A stretch of 32,523 nt of DNA from Prevotella sp. UBA746 (GTDB lineage: Bacteria > Bacteroidota > Bacteroidia > Bacteroidales > Bacteroidaceae). Of this stretch, positions 1 through 8,063 are shown piece after piece. Both the position numbers and the translations under genes were made by a program. The notes beneath the pieces were generated by a model. The model worked only from the letters and a program-made list of their open reading frames with translations. It was not told the DNA's origin and ran no database searches. The first letter of the stretch is position 1. Each line of letters opens with the position of its first letter. The stretch spans positions 4,319-36,841 of the forward strand of contig DBKQ01000019.1 of assembly GCA_002298545.1 (NCBI GenBank), read 5' to 3'.

Positions 1-360
1 CCTCTTGCAAAACGGCATCGGGTGATAAACATAAAAAACATAAGAGACCAAGACTTTGTAACAAACAATTAAAACAAAGTGAGCGTAATACTGGTATTTT
101 GTCTTTTTACAAGATAGATATATCTTAATGATACACTGTTTTACTGGTTGTAAAAAAGTTGTCCTTTGTTTTTTATGTTTATCGCCCGAAACAAGTAAAA
201 ATGCCGAAGGCATTGGCGTTGTGTCGGCATATTTCTGTCGAGAACTCGTTCTCGTAAAGAAATATGACAACACAGCGGCAACCCCGAGGAACGAGGGGTT
301 TACTTGGTTCGGGGGTTTTTATTGTATTTGTCTAAAAAATTCTATCCAACTTTCGATAAT
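1..360. repeat. Composite palindromic element E1 (left end outside window)
   Basis: The element has two divergent structured arms. Arm A, on the minus strand, is cut by the window start; only its 5' part, read in reverse at about 1-35, is present. Arm B, on the plus strand (about 165-340), folds as a closed multibranch structure. Its closing stem is 185-199 with 299-313 (CCCGAA-CAAGTAAA against TTTACTTG-TTCGGG). Inside are a short hairpin ATGCC-gaa-GGCAT (201-213), a long hairpin (217-277, tip GAGAAC-tc-GTTCTC) and a third hairpin (282-298). The right end has TTTGTCTAAAAAA followed by TTTCGATAAT (351-360). In the other two copies the matching word pairs with a partner at the far left end. An ORF across arm B (128-373) is rejected as coding. 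Confidence 0.75.
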
Positions 361-512
361 ATACATTATATAGATGTTTATAATTTTATATGATTGTTAC
401 TCGTTATGACAAGTGAATGGACAAAAATATGTTGTATAACATGTATTGTGTTCGTAAACATCGATAAAAGCTGAATTTGTGCAATTTTTTTTTGAAAATA
501 ATTGAAAAATCG

Positions 513-543
513 TTTGCATGTATCAAAAATATCACTAACTTTG
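513..543 (+). promoter_or_regulatory. Bacteroidota-type promoter
   Basis: TTTG at 513-516, 19 nt spacing, TAACTTTG at 536-543. This matches the family consensus exactly. No ORF of clear quality follows within 700 nt, so its transcript is unidentified. Confidence 0.6.
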
Positions 544-1087
544 CAACCAAACAATAATAACTAGCAAAAGTAAGGACATCAAAAACTGACAGACGAGACA
601 TTTACAGCGGACGGGTTCCGCACAATATTGTTAATCGTTAAATCAACATGAAACTTATACCTTATTATATAATATATATAAGGAACCTCATTCATAGGAC
701 ATAGAATCATAATGGTGACTTCACCCAATTGCCACGATGGACCAACCGTAGGCATGATAAGGGTTGATAACATCACATACGCAAAAACTGGCAGAAAACA
801 TGAAAACCAGAAAACTTAATGATTATATGCCAAACTTTAACTTCGTAACTATAATGATGCGTCAAGAAGGAATATACCTTTAACAACGTGTGAAAATATA
901 TAAACTAATGTGCCATTTCTTTCAAAGAAATATGGTGTAATTGGAGGGAGATAATCATAAAAGTAATAAATCTACCCTGTAGGTAACTATGGGTTTAATA
1001 AAAATATATAATAAATGAATAATATTAACTTCAAAACAGACAAAACTGCATATAGGCTTGCAAAATTTCGAGATTTTTACCGTAAAA

Positions 1088-1119
1088 TTTGTAAGTTATA
1101 ATAAATTCTCTTATCTTTG
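1088..1119 (+). promoter_or_regulatory. Promoter of the collagen-like lipoprotein gene
   Basis: TTTG at 1088-1091, 20 nt, TATCTTTG at 1112-1119. It would give a 5' leader of about 150 nt before the ATG at 1277. The bases just before that ATG are A/T-rich with no strong Shine-Dalgarno, as usual in this phylum. Confidence 0.65.
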
Positions 1120-1276
1120 CCGACGCAAAATGCATATCTCTCTTTTGTAGAGTATGTAAAAGTGGTGTGTAGGTGTAATTTCTTAAAAGACCTTAATCCA
1201 TTAAAACGTGTCAAAAATCATTCCAAAGATAGACATATACAAATAAGCATATAAGTTTAATTTAAAGTTTAATCAA

Positions 1277-4200
1277 ATGAAAAAGAAGTTTATTGGTTCG
1301 TTGCTTTTGGCATCGCTTACGCTTGCCTCTACGAGCACCTTCGTATCTTGTAAAGACTACGATGATGACATCAACGGCTTGTCTCAGAGAATCGACGATT
1401 TGGCTAAGATCGTTGACGGACTGAAGGCACAGATTGAAGCAGGTAGCGTCATTACAGACGTAACCTCTAATGGTAATGGTGTTACGGTTACTTTGAGTAA
1501 TGGTAAAACTTATACTATTTCAAACGGCGCAGCCGGTGCTGACGGTAAGAGTGCTGATGTTTGGAAGATTGGTACTGACGGTTATTGGTATTGCAATGAC
1601 AAGAAGACTGATTACTATGCTCTTGGAACTAAAGGCGACAAGGGTGATAAAGGTGATCAGGGCGAAGCTGGTACACCAGGTACCCCAGGTACTCCAGGCG
1701 CAGCTGGTTCTAATGGAACAAATGGTAAATACTATGTTCCGAATCCTGCAACTGGTACATTCTGGGTATACAACGATGGCGACAAGGATCCTTACGACTC
1801 AAACATTGCTTACACTGCAACTGCAGAGAATGTAATCACAGCTGTTTGGGACAAGGAGAACTTGACTCTTACCGGTGTTAAGGATGCTGAAGGTGGTACT
1901 ATTGTTATCAGTCTGTCTTCTAAGCTGAAGTCTCTCGTGTTCGATCCTGATTTCTATTATGAGGGTATCGAGGCATTCGATTTGGCTACATTCGAATATT
2001 ATCCAGAGACAGTTAACGAAAATGTTGATGCAAATGGTAACTACCAAACAGATAAACCTACAACAAGTAGTGATGTATTTGTTTATGCACCGGATTTGGC
2101 TGCTTCATATTTCTTGAATCCTTCTAATGCAAAGATTGCTTTGGATGCTAAGAATTATGGTTTTATTGCTTACAATAAGGACTTTACACGTTCTGCAGGT
2201 GAAGATATCTCGAAGAAATTCAAGGTTGAGTCTGTTGATAAGAATGATGGTCAGATAACTGTTCATGCTAAATATAATGGTGATGTTTTGAAGAGCATTG
2301 CTAACGACAGCAAGGTTTCTGTTCTCGCATTGCAGTACACAACAGGAGACTCTGTAATTACTTCAGACTTTGCAGCAATCAAGTCAAGTAAGTACACTAA
2401 CCTTGTGCTCAACAATCCTAAGTATGGCACACAGTCTCACTCAATTCCTTCACATCTTTACAGAACTGCAGCTTCAGCTATTGCAGCAGCTCCAACAGTT
2501 CCTGTTGTTTATGACAAGACAATTGACCTTCGTGAGTATGTAAATACTGACCTCGTTAATTCTAAGGATGCAGCAAGTGGTTGTACAAGCTATGATGTTA
2601 ATGCTGCTGAGGGTAAGGTAGAGAAAGTTGGTTTCAAGTATGAGTTCAAACTCGTTGGTTATACAGAGGGTACTAACGTAACAAAGCAGAGTGCACATGC
2701 TGCAATTGCTGCTGATGGTTATACATTGCGCCCACAGATGACTAAGGACGGAAATCAGGCTAAGTATGGTGAAACTGAGCAGACTCGTGCAACTCTTGGT
2801 CGTATGCCTTTGGTTCGTGTTGTCCTCAGAGATACTGTAAACAACAAGATTGCTACTGTTGGTTACATGAAGCTTGAAATCGTTGATGGTGATAAGGTTG
2901 ATCAGGAAATTACTGCATCATACTCTACAGACAAGGCTTATACTCTTGCTTGTAACGATAACATCGAATTGATGAAACTTTCTTGGTTCCAGGTTGAGGA
3001 GAGATTGATCAACGAGCTTGGAATGTCTAAGACAGAATTTGAGACCAAATATGCTCTTGACGGAACTTTGGCTGATGCCGACCAGTTCACAAGCAATTCT
3101 GTTTCTGCTGTAGCTGTTTCTGCTGCTGATAAGATTGGTGTTGTTTCTCAGACAACTGCTGATGTTGATGGTAATGAGACTCAGGTTATTCTTTGGAATA
3201 TTAACTCAAGACAAGCTTATAATCTCTTCAAGCAGAATGGAAAGAAACCTCTCAAGACATATGTCCGTTATACTCTGAGGTCTGGTGAGACTGCAGCTCA
3301 CAAGTATGTATATGTAGAATTGACATGGACTCCATCTGCAATCAATATCGAGCCTGAAACTGCGTTCGGAACAGGAAACAAAATTAAGGGCTACTGGTAT
3401 TCTTCAAAGAGTAATGTGGCAGGTACAGGTTATGACGCAATTGCTGGTAATGTTGAGGTTGTTGGTACAACTGACAATATTGCAAAGAATGGTTGTGTTA
3501 CAGATGCTGCTGACTGTGAGTATACTTTTGATATAAGAAACACTCTTAGATCTAATACTCTTTCTGTTGATCCGTTTATCGGTGCTTATGCAAACTTGAC
3601 AAGTGGTCTTGCTCTTGAATTTACATTCGAGAATGGACATGGACTTTATGCAAATGCTGCTGGTGACAAGGTTTATTCAGATCAGGTTGCTGCAAAAGAG
3701 GATGCTACAAAGAAAGCTAATTATGCTGACTATTTGGTAGCTTCTATGGTTAAGTCTACAGGTATCGTTACTTTAGCTAAGACTGATGAGGCTAAGAGAC
3801 TGCTCAACAAGGTAGGTCACGAAGATTATGAGAACACTCTTACTGCTATTGTTGGTGTAAACGCTAAGCTTTGCGGTGACATTGATGTAAAACTTGAATA
3901 TAGAACATTTGATGTAAGATTCTTGCGCCCAATTAATGTTAAGGCTGGAGAACTTGATACATTGACAGATGCTGAAACAAGTGGTTCAAGTGCAGCTCTT
4001 AAACTTACATTCACAGACTGGCGTGACCATGACTTCTTGAATGGTGCTCAGACTAAGGGTCATGACTACTTCAGGTACTATGGTGTAAAGAAGATTACTG
4101 TCGATACTGCAAATGCTACAACTGACCTCAACGGCAATCCAAGCGATAAGCTTAGTGATGTAACAAACAAGATCAAGTTCGAGTATGTTCAGCCTGCAGG

Positions 4201-4381
4201 AAACGGTACACAGATTGTTGCTGGCGACTATGGTTCAATCCGCTACCAGAACAATGGTGTTACTGTAGGTAAGTTCACTGTTAAGTTCAAAGCTACTGTT
4301 GAGTACACATGGGGTAAGATTGAGAATATCGAGATTACTGCTAATGTAAATAAGACTGTTAACAATGCAAAGCGTCGTTAA
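1277..4381 (+). CDS. Large surface lipoprotein with DUF4988-like N-terminus and collagen-like repeats
   Basis: The 1034-residue protein starts with a lipoprotein signal peptide (lipobox FVSC, Cys25). The following K-D-Y-D-D-D resembles the charged export signal that sends Bacteroidota lipoproteins to the cell surface. A short coiled coil follows (about 30-58, 'LSQRIDDLAKIVDGLKAQI'), the pattern of the DUF4988 / PL29-lyase N-terminal domain. Next is a Gly-X-Y stretch at about 117-150 (GDKGDKGDQGEAGTPGTPGT), then a long region rich in beta-prone, Thr/Asn-rich sequence with no catalytic motif I recognise. It has its own promoter and is followed by a strong terminator, so it is probably monocistronic. 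I infer a cell-surface stalk or adhesin-like protein. No lyase domain is visible, so enzymatic activity is not claimed. The start is fixed by the signal peptide. Confidence 0.8.
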   Translation: MKKKFIGSLLLASLTLASTSTFVSCKDYDDDINGLSQRIDDLAKIVDGLKAQIEAGSVITDVTSNGNGVTVTLSNGKTYTISNGAAGADGKSADVWKIGTDGYWYCNDKKTDYYALGTKGDKGDKGDQGEAGTPGTPGTPGAAGSNGTNGKYYVPNPATGTFWVYNDGDKDPYDSNIAYTATAENVITAVWDKENLTLTGVKDAEGGTIVISLSSKLKSLVFDPDFYYEGIEAFDLATFEYYPETVNENVDANGNYQTDKPTTSSDVFVYAPDLAASYFLNPSNAKIALDAKNYGFIAYNKDFTRSAGEDISKKFKVESVDKNDGQITVHAKYNGDVLKSIANDSKVSVLALQYTTGDSVITSDFAAIKSSKYTNLVLNNPKYGTQSHSIPSHLYRTAASAIAAAPTVPVVYDKTIDLREYVNTDLVNSKDAASGCTSYDVNAAEGKVEKVGFKYEFKLVGYTEGTNVTKQSAHAAIAADGYTLRPQMTKDGNQAKYGETEQTRATLGRMPLVRVVLRDTVNNKIATVGYMKLEIVDGDKVDQEITASYSTDKAYTLACNDNIELMKLSWFQVEERLINELGMSKTEFETKYALDGTLADADQFTSNSVSAVAVSAADKIGVVSQTTADVDGNETQVILWNINSRQAYNLFKQNGKKPLKTYVRYTLRSGETAAHKYVYVELTWTPSAINIEPETAFGTGNKIKGYWYSSKSNVAGTGYDAIAGNVEVVGTTDNIAKNGCVTDAADCEYTFDIRNTLRSNTLSVDPFIGAYANLTSGLALEFTFENGHGLYANAAGDKVYSDQVAAKEDATKKANYADYLVASMVKSTGIVTLAKTDEAKRLLNKVGHEDYENTLTAIVGVNAKLCGDIDVKLEYRTFDVRFLRPINVKAGELDTLTDAETSGSSAALKLTFTDWRDHDFLNGAQTKGHDYFRYYGVKKITVDTANATTDLNGNPSDKLSDVTNKIKFEYVQPAGNGTQIVAGDYGSIRYQNNGVTVGKFTVKFKATVEYTWGKIENIEITANVNKTVNNAKRR

Positions 4382-4411
4382 TTAATATTATATTAATTCG
4401 AAAATAAGATT

Positions 4412-4444
4412 GAGGGCAGGTATAAAGATGCCTGCCCTCTTTTA
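4412..4444 (+). terminator. Intrinsic terminator after the large lipoprotein gene
   Basis: GAGGGCAGG (4412-4420) pairs perfectly with CCTGCCCTC (4431-4439) around a 10-nt loop, followed by TTTTAATT. Confidence 0.9.
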
Positions 4445-4476
4445 ATTATAAGACATATAAAATAAATAATTCCGAC

Positions 4477-5073
4477 ATGAAAAAGTTTTTTTCGATAGCC
4501 TTAGGGCTTGCTGTTCTCTGTATAATGACACTGATGTCAAGTTGTGGAGATAAACCAAAGCCAAAGAGTCCTCTTACAGGTTTTGAACAGTCTTTGACAA
4601 ATAATGATTCAGTTGCAGTTGTGAAGCTTATCGACACTTTCTTCCAATATGCAGAGAGTGGAAAATATGAAGATGCTGCAGCTATGTTATATTTCTCAGA
4701 TCCAGATTCTGTTTATGCAGAACCTCAATTGTTGGACAATGAGAAAATGAAAAGAGTAGTCGGAATATTGTCATCCTTACCGATTAGATCTCATGTGATC
4801 GACTATATCAAGTTTAAGGATGCATATAAAAATGAGGTGAAGTGTACAGCTCTTATCGAGCCGGCACATGATAACTTCCCGGAGGTTAAAACAGTGTTTT
4901 ATTTCAAACCTATTTGTGATATGGGCACGTGGAAACTCTGTATGACCGACAGCCATAGTGGTGACCATACGGTTGTCGGACATAACCAGAAAGACTCAAT
5001 GAAGAATGAGTATCAAAAGGAAATGCGTGAGAAAAATTTGCAAAAGGTGAAGAAATCGGCTGTTGTGGATTAA
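4477..5073 (+). CDS. Small lipoprotein of unknown function
   Basis: The 198-residue protein has a type II signal peptide ending MSSC (Cys23), then a Lys/Pro-rich linker (GDKPKPKS). The soluble domain of about 150 residues combines a helical first half (DSVAVVKLIDTFFQYAESGKYEDAAAML) with a beta-rich second half (KTVFYFKPICDMGTWKLCM). This layout resembles NTF2-like or DUF4878-type lipoproteins, but the match is by general pattern only. The C-terminus is basic and helical (NEYQKEMREKNLQKVKKSA). The gene lies 33 nt beyond the terminator of the previous gene and probably needs readthrough or a weak promoter. No function can be assigned. Confidence 0.7.
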   Translation: MKKFFSIALGLAVLCIMTLMSSCGDKPKPKSPLTGFEQSLTNNDSVAVVKLIDTFFQYAESGKYEDAAAMLYFSDPDSVYAEPQLLDNEKMKRVVGILSSLPIRSHVIDYIKFKDAYKNEVKCTALIEPAHDNFPEVKTVFYFKPICDMGTWKLCMTDSHSGDHTVVGHNQKDSMKNEYQKEMREKNLQKVKKSAVVD

Positions 5074-5361
5074 TGCTCTTTTAGTTCTTTGAAATTTCTT
5101 TTTCAATAGGAGCTTATAAGTCTTGGCGATGGAGGAAAGTTCCATTGTTGTAATGACTTGACGGCTTCATGATAAAACCTTTAGTTTCCAGGTTGTGAGG
5201 CTTTCGGAAGGTGACGGATGCTTTGATTCTAAATGCTGGATTGTAGAGCAATGTCGCAGACGGCAGGGTACTAGGACGAATGTCGCACTGCCTTCACGTA
5301 AAAACGACGGAATTTTGAAAAGTGGGTTCCGGCGAGAAGGACTTCCGATAGCAGCACAACA

Positions 5362-5450
5362 AAAGCCCCACCCAAGAAAGCCCTACCCCCAAACACGTAG
5401 GAGAAGGGAAAAGCCCCACCCCCAACCCCTCCCCGTAGGAGAGGGGAGTG
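5362..5450 (+). repeat. C-rich interspersed palindromic repeat (one degenerate, one good copy)
   Basis: The good copy (5411-5450) starts AAGCCCCACCCCCA and ends in the hairpin CCCCTCCCC-gta-GGAGAGGGG. A worn copy precedes it (5362-5408). The inner CCGCC/GGCGG hairpin of the copies at 9779 and 10392 is absent here. Confidence 0.75.
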
Positions 5451-5471
5451 ATTACCTTGAGAAGTGAAGGT

Positions 5472-5564
5472 GATGAGAGTGATAAAGATAAAGATGAGAG
5501 TGATAAAGATAAAGATGGGAGTGATAAAGATAAAGATGGGAGAGATAAAGATGAGAGAGATAAA
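5472..5564 (+). repeat. Tandem repeat with 21-nt units, then 15-nt units
   Basis: Three 21-nt units (GATGAGAGTGATAAAGATAA plus A, with one G/A variant) at 5472-5534 are followed by two 15-nt units to 5564. The shorter units look like the longer one with a GATAAA repeat lost. It lies 75-165 nt upstream of the porin start. Confidence 0.85.
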
Positions 5565-5637
5565 GGTGAGAGAAAGGACGAGGGAGGATAGTTTATACTA
5601 CAATATAAAAAGGAAAAGTTAAATATAAAATATATAG

Positions 5638-6744
5638 ATGCTTATGAAAAGATCATTGAAAGCCACTTTGATGGCTGCTGCCATGCTGACAAGCGGCATG
5701 ACGGCAATGGCACAGAGTGATACGACGGCTGTGAAGTTCCACTCGTATCCTTATATCCAGTTGCAGGGCGGAGCACAGTACACACTGGGCGAAGCTAAGT
5801 TCGGCGATTTAATTTCTCCGAACGTACAGGTTACATTTGGATATCAATTCCGTCCTTGGTTTGGTGTTCGCCTTGCGGTGAACGGATGGCAGAGCATGGG
5901 CGGATGGAATGGCTATAAGCTCACTCCAGAATCTGCACCAACCAACACGACTTATAAATATAAATATGTAGCTCCGGGCATTGACTTCATGTTTAACCTG
6001 AGCAACGCCATTTGCGGTTATAACCCTAACCGTGTACTCAACGTTAGCGCCTTTGTCGGCGGTGGAGCAAACATAGCATGGGCAAACGATGATGCCAATG
6101 CTCTTGCAGCTCAGGGCTACGACTTGCGTTATCTGTGGAGTGGCACAAAGGTGCGCCCAGTTGGTAGGGGCGGTGTTGCCGTAGACTTCCGCTTGAGCAA
6201 GAGAGTAAGCCTCGGTGTAGAGGCAAACGCCAATGTGTTGAGCGACAAGTACAACTCAAAGAAGGCAGGAAATGCCGACTGGTATTTCAACGGACTCGTA
6301 GGTCTGAAGATAAACTTGGGCAAGACCCACAAGCCAGTTGCAGCTCCGGCTCCGGTAGAGGAAGTTATCGTACCGCAGCCAAAGCAGGTGGTAGAGGAGA
6401 AACGCGAGGAGAAGAAGGTTGAGAAGATTCGCCGCGACGTGTTCTTCACCATCAACAAGTCTACTGTTGCCGATGTTGAACAGGCAAAGGTGAAGGAAGT
6501 AGCCGAGTTCTTGAAGAACCACGACGGTGCAAAACTCGTGGTAACAGGCTATGCCGATGCCGGCACCGGTACCGATGCCATCAACGACCGTTTGGCAAAA
6601 GAGCGTGCAGAGGCCGTGGCAAACATGTTTGTTGGTGAGTATGGCATCAGCCGCGACCGCATCGATGTGAAGTCAGAAGGCTCCCGCGTTCAGCCATTTG
6701 CAGAGAACGACATGAATCGTGTCAGCATCTGTGTGGCAGAGTAA
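5638..6744 (+). CDS. OmpA-family outer membrane protein
   Basis: The 368-residue protein has a Sec signal peptide (cleavage after AMA, before QSDTT) and an eight-strand-like beta barrel at about 30-235 with alternating aromatic strands (PYIQLQGGAQYTLG, VQVTFGYQFRPWFGVRLAV). A Pro/Glu/Lys-rich linker follows (about 238-263), then a C-terminal OmpA/MotB domain. In this domain VVTGYADAGTG and RLAKERAEAV supply the Asp and Arg that bind the diaminopimelate of peptidoglycan in this family. It therefore anchors the outer membrane to the cell wall. ATG at 5638 or 5644 could both serve; the second gives a more usual signal peptide (MKRSLKAT). A terminator follows. Confidence 0.9.
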   Translation: MLMKRSLKATLMAAAMLTSGMTAMAQSDTTAVKFHSYPYIQLQGGAQYTLGEAKFGDLISPNVQVTFGYQFRPWFGVRLAVNGWQSMGGWNGYKLTPESAPTNTTYKYKYVAPGIDFMFNLSNAICGYNPNRVLNVSAFVGGGANIAWANDDANALAAQGYDLRYLWSGTKVRPVGRGGVAVDFRLSKRVSLGVEANANVLSDKYNSKKAGNADWYFNGLVGLKINLGKTHKPVAAPAPVEEVIVPQPKQVVEEKREEKKVEKIRRDVFFTINKSTVADVEQAKVKEVAEFLKNHDGAKLVVTGYADAGTGTDAINDRLAKERAEAVANMFVGEYGISRDRIDVKSEGSRVQPFAENDMNRVSICVAE

Positions 6745-6782
6745 AACTACAGACAGAATAGAATTTTGATTATTATAGATAT

Positions 6783-6822
6783 ACCATTTCCCGCTTTTTT
6801 GTGTGTGGCGGGTATGGTTTTT
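6783..6822 (+). terminator. Terminator after the OmpA-family gene
   Basis: ACCAT-TT-CCCGC (6783-6794) pairs with GCGGG-T-ATGGT (6808-6818), followed by a T run to 6822. Confidence 0.75.
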
Positions 6823-7073
6823 GATGCCGTTGTGAAACGGCGAGGTTAATAATTTTTCATGTTGGTCTGTAGTCCTCCGGCGCTGTAGCGATACAGTAAA
6901 GGAGGCTACTACAGACATGTTCCTTACAGATATGTCTATTGTGTGACGGGGATGATGAAAAACTATTTGTCATTCCCGTCTTTGCTTGTGTCTCGACACA
7001 AGACTCATGGGCATAGATGACGCTAAATGGAAGAGGGGCAGCCTGAAGTGATTTCAGCCTGCCCCTCGATTTT
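6823..7073 (+). ncRNA. Candidate structured RNA of about 250 nt (class unknown)
   Basis: Five hairpins in a row are seen. (1) GCCGTT-GTGA-AACGGC, 6826-6841, with a GNRA tetraloop. (2) A 9-bp stem 6865-6873/6908-6916 continued by CCTCC/GGAGG, with an inner CTGTA-GCGA-TACAG, again GNRA. (3) An 11-bp stem 6945-6955/6970-6980 with one G-U pair. (4) CTTGTGT-CTCG-ACACAAG, 6985-7002. (5) A terminator hairpin 7033-7067 with six T. No promoter of its own was found, so it may be released from porin readthrough as a 3' RNA. It matches no RNA class I recognise (not RNase P, tmRNA or SRP RNA by their motifs). Confidence 0.45.
7033..7073 (+). terminator. Strong intrinsic terminator
   Basis: A 15-bp stem with one mismatch (7033-7047 with 7053-7067) and a 5-nt loop is followed by GATTTTTTC. 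It lies between the hairpin region and the 3' end of the convergent mntA-like gene. Confidence 0.85.
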
Positions 7074-7092
7074 TTCGGTTTTGAATCTGTCT

Positions 7093-7413
7093 TTAATTAT
7101 TTGAATTATATACTACTATACCTCGTCTGTCAATATGGTCTTTAAGTTCTTTGTTCGTAATATTCTTGTAGATACAGAAATCAAATTCGTAAGGCAATAG
7201 CAAATCGTCAATCTCTGTTTCAAGTTTCAGCAAATCATCTGTGTTCATATCATTCCCGATGAGCGCAATGTCGATATCTGAAAATTCCTTGTATGTTCCT
7301 TTTGCACGAGAGCCGAAAAGTACAGCCTTTTTAATGTGTGGGAAATGCGACAATGTTTCATTAATTTTATTCCAGTATTCAGCACTTATCCCGTTGTCTA
7401 AATTATTGCTCAT
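7093..7413 (-). CDS. MntA-like nucleotidyltransferase antitoxin
   Basis: The 106-residue protein is a minimal nucleotidyltransferase. The signature GSRAKGTYKEFSDID (about 34-48) carries the Gly-Ser and the two metal-binding Asp residues; the third acidic residue is in YEFDFCIY (about Asp78). In the HepT-MntA system this enzyme adds AMP groups to a Tyr of the HEPN toxin and so silences it. The start overlaps the end of the upstream HEPN gene by 11 nt, which suggests translational coupling. The length is normal for the family and all key residues are present, so it is likely active. Confidence 0.85.
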   Translation of the reverse strand: MSNNLDNGISAEYWNKINETLSHFPHIKKAVLFGSRAKGTYKEFSDIDIALIGNDMNTDDLLKLETEIDDLLLPYEFDFCIYKNITNKELKDHIDRRGIVVYNSNN

Positions 7414-7840
7414 TGTCTCTCAAGAATATCATTTTATTACAGAAATCTATAAATATAGGAAGAAAGTCGTTTATTATTTTAGATAGAACACTGTTGAATT
7501 CCGATTCGTCATAGCAATGTGACGTAAGATTTCTTGAAGATATTGTATCCATCCATGCATGACTTTCAATGATTCCCATTTGCAGGGCTTTGCGGATAGC
7601 GTCTCTTGATCCTTGTATGTCAGTAAGACCTTGATATTCTTCGTAGTCTTTCATTACCTTCCATGCCAACTCTTGGGTATATTCAAACCTTTGAATCAAA
7701 CCTTCTTTGAGCAAATCGTCGACTTCGCCGCTGAACATCTTTGCTGCAGAAATAATTTCAGCAGCTTTCCGAAGTCTTTCGAGAGCTTTTATGTAATTTT
7801 CCAGCCTCTGGATCCACCGTATGTCTTTATTGTTTGTCAT
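7403..7840 (-). CDS. HEPN-domain toxin (HepT / HI0074-like)
   Basis: This 145-residue all-helical protein has SSRNLTSHCYDE near its end (about 101-112). This is the complete RX4HXY motif (Arg103, His108, Tyr110) of HepT ribonuclease toxins, in which the Tyr is the site of AMPylation by MntA. It also fits the HI0074 'nucleotidyltransferase substrate-binding' family. A longer reading frame starts at 7882, but the promoter at 7858-7888 lies inside that extension, so I choose the ATG at 7840. The toxin-first order with overlap into the mntA-like gene is that of known HepT-MntA operons. Confidence 0.85.
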   Translation of the reverse strand: MTNNKDIRWIQRLENYIKALERLRKAAEIISAAKMFSGEVDDLLKEGLIQRFEYTQELAWKVMKDYEEYQGLTDIQGSRDAIRKALQMGIIESHAWMDTISSRNLTSHCYDESEFNSVLSKIINDFLPIFIDFCNKMIFLRDNEQ

Positions 7841-7857
7841 ATTATACTTATCTTTTG

Positions 7858-7888
7858 CAAAGATAATGCAAATCGAATGCAATACAAG
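7858..7888 (-). promoter_or_regulatory. Promoter of the HEPN-MNT operon
   Basis: On the minus strand: CTTG (7888-7885), 19 nt, TATCTTTG (7865-7858). The leader would be about 10-15 nt. The palindrome CCAAACTTGTTTGG at about 7889-7902 lies just upstream and could be an operator. Confidence 0.6.
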
Positions 7889-7971
7889 CCAAACTTGTTT
7901 GGATTTATTGCTGAGATGCAGCTTATCTTATGCAAAAATAATGAATATTAGGCTAAGAAACAAGCTTTTAT

Positions 7972-8044
7972 AAAAAAAACGACAATGGAGACAATAAGAG
8001 ACAAACAAAATAAATGATGTCCCCATTTTTTCTCCATTGCCGTT
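7972..8044 (-). terminator. Terminator of the acyl-CoA dehydrogenase gene
   Basis: On the minus strand AACGGCAATGGAG (8044-8032) pairs with CTCCATTGTCGTT (7990-7978) through a 13-bp stem with a single non-Watson-Crick position. A run of T follows. The loop is long (41 nt). Confidence 0.7.
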
Positions 8045-8063
8045 GCCGTAAATTTGTATGTTT

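Larger units (their letters stand above)
361..1276. other. Long non-coding stretch before the DUF4988-like lipoprotein
   Basis: No convincing gene is seen in about 900 nt. It holds two promoters (513-543 and 1088-1119), small hairpins such as GCGG-acgggtt-CCGC near 608-622, and an imperfect palindrome around 913-936. A 27-codon ORF (800-883, starting MKTRKLNDYM) is possible but unsupported. The distance from the first promoter to the next gene (over 700 nt) leaves room for an unknown small RNA or a long leader. Confidence 0.5.
5074..5637. other. Intergenic stretch with repeats upstream of the porin gene
   Basis: No supported gene is present. The stretch holds a degenerate and a good copy of the C-rich palindromic repeat (5362-5450) and a short tandem repeat (5472-5564). 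A 90-codon ORF at 5195-5467 runs through the C-rich repeat and has no protein-like character. No clear TAnnTTTG promoter was found for the porin. Confidence 0.6.

Noticed and set aside
128..373. ORF of 81 codons similar to an ORF at 19024-19251 (both contain CFLCLSPETSKNA and PRNEGFTWFGGF)
   Set aside because: The similarity follows from the shared arm B of the palindromic elements. Differences between the copies change amino acids but keep base pairing, which points to structure, not coding.
5138..5156. GGAGGAAAG motif resembling part of RNase P RNA
   Set aside because: It is only part of a short palindrome (ATGGA-ggaaag-TTCCAT); none of the other RNase P segments is nearby.
5195..5467. ORF of 90 codons before the porin gene
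   Set aside because: It runs through the C-rich palindromic repeat and has an Arg/Pro-rich composition without protein-like pattern.
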